Origin: Flavobacteriia bacterium
GTDB lineage: Bacteria; Bacteroidota; Bacteroidia; Flavobacteriales; Schleiferiaceae
DNA: 11,814 nucleotides
Direction: 5' to 3'
Assembly (NCBI GenBank): GCA_949516455.1
Contig: CATILC010000155.1
Location: 1 to 11,814 of the forward strand
Positions 7,358 to 11,814 of the stretch are shown in pieces. The first letter of the stretch is position 1. Every line of letters begins with the position of its first letter. The notes beneath the pieces are model-generated. The model saw nothing but the letters and a program-made list of their open reading frames with translations, made no database searches and was not told where the DNA came from. Position numbers and translations under genes: made by a program.

Positions 7358-7362
7358 TTTAC

Positions 7363-8427
7363 ATGAATCATTCACAGCCAAATGTGCTCTTCAATGAGCA
7401 TGAAATCATAGCCTGTGCTCAGGCACTGCCCTTGAACGATGCAATGGCGGGTGATGGATTTGAGCGCATCGATACTTTCAGTGCGCAATTGAGGGAATTG
7501 TTTCGTTGCAAGAATCCTTCCCTCGCCCCGGGAACCGCCTCTTTCGAGCAGCTTTGGGCAGAATTCGCGGCACAAAACGACCGCCCCGAATGTGGAAACT
7601 GGGTGCGCTTGCCATGGCTTTCCAAGTGGGTGCGGATATTGGAAGAACCCGACTTTTTAGAGGTCCTCCGATCCAGAAATAAAAACAAGATCCGTTCGGA
7701 TGAACAAAGGCGGCTGGCCCAGCACACCATCCTTGTGATCGGGCTCTCCGTTGGACAGACCGCTGCGATCACCCTGGCCATGGAGGGAGTTGGTGGCTGT
7801 TTGCGCCTGGCAGATTTTGATTCACTCGATCTGAGCAACCTCAACAGACTGAGAAGTGGGGTGCACGAGATCGGCCTGCTGAAAAGCCGCCTGTCGGCGC
7901 GCAGGATCACAGAGTTGAATCCCTATCAACGCGTGGAACTCTGCGAGGAGGGTGCCCGCCCGGATAATCTACCGGAACTGCTGGCAGGTGTCGACGTGCT
8001 CATCGAGGAGTGCGACAGTTTGCCGATCAAGATCTGTGCGCGATTGGAGGCCCGATCGAGGAAAATTCCAGTTGTAATGGACACCAGCGACCGCGGGATG
8101 ATCGATATCGAGCGCTTCGATCAGGAGCCCGACCGTCCTCTGTTCCATGGATCTGCAGGAGAGATCGATGCGCAAACCCTTGAAGGCTTGAACGCGCGCA
8201 ACGGAATGGACCTCATGAAACGCATTGTCGAATTCGATAAGACTTCCGAGCGAATGCGTGAATCCTTTTCCCTCTTGGGATCTGAATTGATCAGTTGGCC
8301 TCAACTGGCTTCTGAGGTGACTTCAGGAGGCGCTTTTGCGGTTCAGGCCACGCGGCGGATATTGTTGGGTCAAAAGATGGATTCAGGACGGTATTATTTG
8401 GAATTGGCAGGAGAAGATCGTTTATGA
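7363..8427 (+). CDS. ThiF/E1-like adenylyltransferase-fold protein, Rv1355c-like, without nitroreductase domain
   Basis: A 354-residue protein starting at ATG 7363. Residues 1-115 form an N-terminal extension ending in basic 'RSRNKNKIRSDEQ'. Residues 120-250 are an E1-like Rossmann domain: 'ILVIGLSVGQTAA' (123-135, nucleotide loop), 'LRLADFDSLDLSNLNR' (147-162), Lys174 in 'GLLKSRL', and Asp218 in 'EECDSLPIK', equivalent to the ATP-handling residues of MoeB/ThiF. This pattern strongly recalls the Rv1355c ('MoeY') family, where a nitroreductase-like domain follows; here only about 100 residues remain after 'TSDRGMIDIERFD' (241-253). There is no CxxC zinc pair and no Cys in the usual catalytic place. 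The family would be expected to adenylylate a carboxylate, but the substrate is unknown. The stop overlaps the GNAT start as ATGA, so the two products are likely made in fixed ratio. I know of no MoCo or thiamine genes nearby, so those roles are not supported. Confidence 0.88.
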   Translation: MNHSQPNVLFNEHEIIACAQALPLNDAMAGDGFERIDTFSAQLRELFRCKNPSLAPGTASFEQLWAEFAAQNDRPECGNWVRLPWLSKWVRILEEPDFLEVLRSRNKNKIRSDEQRRLAQHTILVIGLSVGQTAAITLAMEGVGGCLRLADFDSLDLSNLNRLRSGVHEIGLLKSRLSARRITELNPYQRVELCEEGARPDNLPELLAGVDVLIEECDSLPIKICARLEARSRKIPVVMDTSDRGMIDIERFDQEPDRPLFHGSAGEIDAQTLEGLNARNGMDLMKRIVEFDKTSERMRESFSLLGSELISWPQLASEVTSGGAFAVQATRRILLGQKMDSGRYYLELAGEDRL

Positions 8428-9221
8428 ATAAAGTGGTCATAAGAGCGTTCCGAGCGACAGACGATCCCGATGCCTGCCGGAAATATTTGGAAGGCCATCG
8501 GCGGGTGTTGGAGGCCCATGGGGTCAAAAAAGTCTCTTCTGCGAGCAACGATTGGATGGAAAATCCTTCAGTGTATGTCGTGAGTGTGGAAGATACGTCT
8601 GGCGAAAGGGTGTTGGGTGGCTCGCGCATCCATGCCGCCGACGGCGTGCATCCGCTTCCATTTGAATTGGCCACGGGCTACATGGATCCGAAGATCTATG
8701 AAAGAGTGCATGCGTCGAGGGAGAAAGGCGCCGCGGAGATCTGCGGTCTGTGGAATTCGGTGGAGGTAGCGGGTTTGGGCATTGGCAGTTATTTCGCCAC
8801 GCGAGCGGCGGTCTGTGTGGTTTCTCAATTGGGCATCCGTTCCATTTGGGCCCTTTGCGCACCGTATACCATACGGTGGTCCAAACGCTTGGGTTACGAT
8901 GTGGTCACGGAACTGGGCAAGGACGGAACTTTCTACTATCCAAAACTGAATCTGCTGGCCACCATAGTGCTCAACCAGGATACCGAAGACCTGAGTGCGG
9001 TCAGGCCGCACGAGCAGGAGAAGATCGAGGAATTGAAAGACCAGCCCGATCAGGTTCGGGTGGAGTCTCCCCCGGGAAAGCGGTTTGAAGTTGAGATCGA
9101 TTATCGACTGAGACTGAATAATTTAGAATTAGAATCTCCCTATGCCATCGGGGAGGTGGGCCCCAGAGAGCCCTGGCCCTTCGAAGACGACAAGGAATTC
9201 GAACAACTTCCGGAATTCTGA
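8424..9221 (+). CDS. GNAT-fold acyltransferase, FeeM/autoinducer-synthase-like
   Basis: The product has 265 residues. Residues 1-180 read as a GNAT fold: 'VVIRAFRATDDPDACRKYLE' shape at the N-terminus, beta strands 'YVVSVED' (51-57) and 'VLGGSRIH' (63-70), motif-A-like 'EICGLWNSVEVAGLGIGSYF' (105-124) with the acyl-carrier pyrophosphate turn at Gly117-Gly121, and motif-B-like 'LCAPYTIRWSKRLGYDVV' (144-161). The 'LPFE...EICGLWNS' layout resembles N-acyl amino acid synthases and acyl-homoserine-lactone synthase-like folds more than ordinary small acetyltransferases, but this is an impression. Residues 186-265 are a hydrophilic, acidic tail with several prolines that belongs to no domain I know. 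Start ATG 8424 overlaps the ThiF-like stop (ATGA). A 32-nt gap separates it from the VWA gene. The donor (acyl-CoA or acyl-ACP) and the acceptor are unknown. Confidence 0.75.
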   Translation: MNKVVIRAFRATDDPDACRKYLEGHRRVLEAHGVKKVSSASNDWMENPSVYVVSVEDTSGERVLGGSRIHAADGVHPLPFELATGYMDPKIYERVHASREKGAAEICGLWNSVEVAGLGIGSYFATRAAVCVVSQLGIRSIWALCAPYTIRWSKRLGYDVVTELGKDGTFYYPKLNLLATIVLNQDTEDLSAVRPHEQEKIEELKDQPDQVRVESPPGKRFEVEIDYRLRLNNLELESPYAIGEVGPREPWPFEDDKEFEQLPEF

Positions 9222-9253
9222 ACTCCATCAATGGATGGGTTGTTTAACCATTT

Positions 9254-10372
9254 GTGAAAAGACGTGTCCATGAAGGCTTGGTGTTTTCTTCTTTTAAAGA
9301 GAAGGAACAGACGCCATTCGAAAAATTACTCGACCTCTTTCGCGAGTTGCTGCTCCATACCTCAGGCGATGTTGATGAAGCGCTGGACTGGCTGCGGCAG
9401 TTGGACAAGGAGTATTCCCTGACCGACGAGAACTACAGCATCGATGACTTCGTACAGGAGCTCAAGGAAAAGGGCTTTTTGAGAGAGACTGCGGAGCCCA
9501 GCGGACCTTCGCTCGGCCTTTCTTCCAAAATGGAGCAGCTCATCCGCCACCGGGCCCTCGAACAGGTTTTCGGACAGCTCAGGAAAGCTGGTTCTGGCGA
9601 CCACCGTTCCAAACACGCAGGCAGAGGCGATGAGCCCAACGAACATACGCGGGCCTATCAGTTCGGCGATGCGTTAAGCGATGTGGACATGACGGCGTCC
9701 ATCAAGAATGCACAGATACGGCAGGCCATGCAGGGCGGAGGGCCATTGAAGGAGGAGGACCTCGAGGTGCGTGAACAGGTGCACAAAAGCCAGATGGCGA
9801 CCGTGTTGATGATCGATCTGAGTCATTCCATGATCCTCTACGGCGAGGATCGGATCACACCGGCCAAGCGCGTAGCACTGGCCCTTGCAGAACTCATACG
9901 CACCCGATATCCCAAAGACAGCCTGGAGATCCTGGCCTTTGGCAATGATGCCTGGCCCATCGAACTCAAGGATCTCCCGTATTTGCAGGTGGGGCCTTTT
10001 CACACCAATACCGTGGCCGGGCTCGATCTGGCTTCTGAGATGCTGCGCAAGAAAAAGAGCGGCAACAAACAGATCTTCATGATCACCGACGGCAAGCCGA
10101 GCTGCCTCAAGGAAGCAGATGGCTCGTATTATAAGAACAGTGCAGGTCTGGACGACTACATTGTTGGCAAGTGTCTGAACCGGGCTGCAGCCTTGAGAAA
10201 AGAAGGCATTCCGGTCACCACCTTCATGATCGCCCGCGATCCCTGGCTGCAGGAGTTCGTATCGGATTTTACCCGAGCAAATAATGGGAAGGCATTCTAT
10301 ACAGGGCTAAAGGACCTGGGCGAGCTTGTCTTTGAAGACTACGAGAGAAACAGAAAGAAGAAATGGAAATAG
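9254..10372 (+). CDS. VWA-domain protein paired with a chelatase-like AAA+ ATPase
   Basis: A 372-residue cytoplasmic protein without a signal peptide or membrane segment. Residues 20-75 are helical. A charged, low-complexity linker (112-132) leads to a von Willebrand A domain (about 180-365) with a complete metal-ion-dependent adhesion site: Asp188-x-Ser190-x-Ser192 in 'DLSHS', a Thr at 251 or 253 in 'FHTNTVAG', and Asp279 in 'MITDGKPS'. In BchD/CobT/ViaA-type systems such a VWA subunit works with a MoxR/chelatase AAA+ ring to insert a metal or remodel a client. The next gene encodes such an ATPase and overlaps this one by 10 nt, which supports a complex. The start is GTG at 9254, since no ATG lies near the N-terminus. 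The C-terminus is very basic ('RNRKKKWK'). The client is unknown. Confidence 0.9.
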   Translation: MKRRVHEGLVFSSFKEKEQTPFEKLLDLFRELLLHTSGDVDEALDWLRQLDKEYSLTDENYSIDDFVQELKEKGFLRETAEPSGPSLGLSSKMEQLIRHRALEQVFGQLRKAGSGDHRSKHAGRGDEPNEHTRAYQFGDALSDVDMTASIKNAQIRQAMQGGGPLKEEDLEVREQVHKSQMATVLMIDLSHSMILYGEDRITPAKRVALALAELIRTRYPKDSLEILAFGNDAWPIELKDLPYLQVGPFHTNTVAGLDLASEMLRKKKSGNKQIFMITDGKPSCLKEADGSYYKNSAGLDDYIVGKCLNRAAALRKEGIPVTTFMIARDPWLQEFVSDFTRANNGKAFYTGLKDLGELVFEDYERNRKKKWK

Positions 10373-11814
10373 AGCGCATGAAAGAGATAAAGACGATGGG
10401 CGAATTGGAAGCCAGTGGTTATCGCCCCCGGAGCATTCAGCAGGAAATGCGCGAGAATCTCCTTTCGTGCTGGGAGAATGGGGAGGCTGTATTCGAGGGG
10501 ATCCACGGTTACGAACACTCGGTCATCCCCGAGCTCGAGCGGGCCATTCTCTCGGGCCACCACATCAATCTGTTGGGCCTGCGCGGTCAGGCGAAAACGA
10601 GGCTTGCCCGTCTGATGACCACGCTGCTCGATGAATACACGCCGGTCTTATTGGATTCGGAACTGAACGAAGATCCCATGGCGCCGATCTCCCGTCAGGC
10701 CCGTGAGCGGATCGAAGAACTCGGTCCGTCCACCCCGGTGGGCTGGATGCATCGTTCAGAGCGGTTCATGGAAAAACTGGCCACTCCGGATGTGAGTGTG
10801 GCCGATCTGATCGGCGATGTCGATCCGCTGAAAGCCGCCAATCTGGGCCTGAGTTATGCCGACGAGCGCTCCATTCACTTTGGCATGGTGCCCAGGGCCC
10901 ATCGGTGCATTTTTGTGATCAATGAGCTGCCGGACCTGCAGCCCAGGATCCAGGTCGCCCTGTTCAACATCCTGGAGGAGGGCGATATCCAAATTCGGGG
11001 TTTCAAATTGCGGCTGCCGCTGGACCTTCAATTCGTCTTCACGGCCAACCCGGAAGATTACACCAACCGCGGTTCCATCGTTACGCCGCTCAAAGACCGC
11101 ATCGGGAGTCAGATACTGACCCACTATCCGGACAATCTGGAAACAGCCATGCAGATCACGGCGCAGGAGGCCAGGCTCACAGACTTCCAAAAGGAGGCCA
11201 TCCATTTACCCGAGTGGGCCCGTGAGCTGGTGGAACAGATCGTCTTTCAGGCACGGGAGAGCGAATACATTGATGCCAAGAGCGGGGTCAGTGCCCGTAT
11301 GAGCGTAACTGCATTGGAAAACCTGATGAGTACGGCGGAACGGCGCGCCCGAAAGAACAGTGAAGCAACGACCACTGTGCGCCTGATGGATTTTATGGGG
11401 GTGGTGCCGAGCATTACCGGAAAGGTGGAGCTGGTCTATGAAGGCGAGCAGCAGGGGAGTATGGCGGTGGCCGAAAGGCTGATCGGGGAGGCGGTCAAGG
11501 CCATGCATCCGCGCTATTTTCCACCTTTGGACAAGTTGAAGGCTTCAGACGAGGCCAGTCCTTATCAAGGCCTGCTCAATTGGTTTGGAGAAGGAAAGAC
11601 CCTCGAACTGGAATACGATATGGACGATTCCAAATATGCTGCTGCGCTGGAAAGCTGTGCGCCGGCGATGCGATTTGTTCAGGGGCAGAAGCTGGAGCGA
11701 TCGGACGAGCTTTTCGTTTTGGAAATGATCCTTTGGGCGCTTTCTGAACACGCCAAACTCAATCGGGACAAATTGGTGACGGGGCTCACCTTCAACGATC
11801 TGTTCAATTCATAC
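10363..11814 (+). CDS. MoxR/Mg-chelatase-like AAA+ ATPase (partial, 3' end off the window)
   Basis: The frame is open from the ATG at 10363 to the last base, 484 codons without a stop. 'YRPRSIQQEMRENLL' (20-34) and 'FEGIHGYEHSVIPELERAIL' (44-63) form the family N-terminus. Walker A is 'GLRGQAKT' (72-79; Ala77 replaces the second Gly), Walker B 'CIFVINELPDL' (182-192) with Asn187 in place of Asp before Glu188, sensor 1 'FTANPEDYTNRG' (226-237), Arg-finger region 'TPLKDRIG' (241-248) and sensor 2 'SARMS' (310-314). I recall 'INELPDL' from related 'magnesium chelatase'-annotated ATPases, so it is likely a subfamily trait. Residues 365-484 form a helical C-terminal part whose end is not visible. 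The start lies inside the VWA gene (10-nt overlap); ATG 10378, just past the VWA stop, is an alternative. It probably powers the VWA partner. Confidence 0.9.
   Translation, partial: MEIERMKEIKTMGELEASGYRPRSIQQEMRENLLSCWENGEAVFEGIHGYEHSVIPELERAILSGHHINLLGLRGQAKTRLARLMTTLLDEYTPVLLDSELNEDPMAPISRQARERIEELGPSTPVGWMHRSERFMEKLATPDVSVADLIGDVDPLKAANLGLSYADERSIHFGMVPRAHRCIFVINELPDLQPRIQVALFNILEEGDIQIRGFKLRLPLDLQFVFTANPEDYTNRGSIVTPLKDRIGSQILTHYPDNLETAMQITAQEARLTDFQKEAIHLPEWARELVEQIVFQARESEYIDAKSGVSARMSVTALENLMSTAERRARKNSEATTTVRLMDFMGVVPSITGKVELVYEGEQQGSMAVAERLIGEAVKAMHPRYFPPLDKLKASDEASPYQGLLNWFGEGKTLELEYDMDDSKYAAALESCAPAMRFVQGQKLERSDELFVLEMILWALSEHAKLNRDKLVTGLTFNDLFNSY

Noticed and set aside
7363..8427. 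ThiF-like gene as moeB/thiF of molybdopterin or thiamine synthesis
   Set aside because: The zinc CxxC pairs are absent, no MoaD/ThiS-type partner is nearby, and the core pattern fits the Rv1355c type better.
9225..9238. CCATC/GATGG inverted repeat after the GNAT gene as a terminator
   Set aside because: The stem is 5 bp and A+T-containing, and no run of T follows closely enough for an intrinsic terminator.
10363..11814. ATPase as a true magnesium chelatase subunit or a sigma-54 activator
   Set aside because: No porphyrin genes are present, the Walker B has Asn for Asp, and the sigma-54 GAFTGA loop is not seen.
1..11814. Mobile elements, CRISPR, tRNA, rRNA or toxin-antitoxin genes
   Set aside because: Reading both strands showed no transposase or integrase, no spaced repeats, no clover-leaf-like segment and no small paired genes; the window is nearly all accounted for by eleven coding regions.

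Overview
The window looks like a chromosomal segment from a member of Bacteroidota, probably close to Flavobacteriia. The strongest clue is the run (p)ppGpp synthetase/hydrolase, Fur-family regulator, adenylosuccinate synthase, large OstA-like protein, which I know from that group. Supporting signs are the near absence of Shine-Dalgarno sequences, a Fur protein of the 'RQHDH...LTDSGEVIEFCDPRIQ' type, and frequent overlapping or TTG/GTG starts. Base composition is roughly balanced by eye, which is rather G+C-rich for the class. No phage, insertion sequence, CRISPR array, tRNA or rRNA is visible. Almost every base is coding, and no gene-free stretch exceeds 62 nt.

Left block, minus strand, read right to left from 7300 to 1: a single-domain response regulator, bifunctional Rel/SpoT, a Fur-family regulator, PurA, an OstA/LptA-like envelope protein, an exported thioredoxin-fold protein, and the start of a PqqB-like metallo-beta-lactamase-fold lipoprotein that runs off the left edge. 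Gaps are 50 nt or less, and several junctions overlap (GTGA, ATGA, and one of 38 nt). The block could be one transcription unit joining stringent response, metal or peroxide regulation, AMP synthesis and envelope functions.

Right block, plus strand, 7363 to the right edge: an E1/ThiF-like adenylyltransferase whose core resembles the Rv1355c ('MoeY') family but has no nitroreductase half; an ATGA-coupled GNAT-fold acyltransferase of FeeM/autoinducer-synthase-like appearance; a VWA protein with an intact MIDAS motif; and an overlapping MoxR/Mg-chelatase-like AAA+ ATPase that is open at the right edge. The last two form a recognisable ATPase-VWA pair. The first two are the least understood genes here and the best candidate for an undescribed system.

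The two blocks diverge from a 62-nt spacer that carries the same octamer, CTTTGCTT, in mirrored positions 5-6 nt before each start codon. This resembles a pair of Bacteroidota -7 elements (TAnnTTTG type). All family assignments come from reading motifs; no database search was run.
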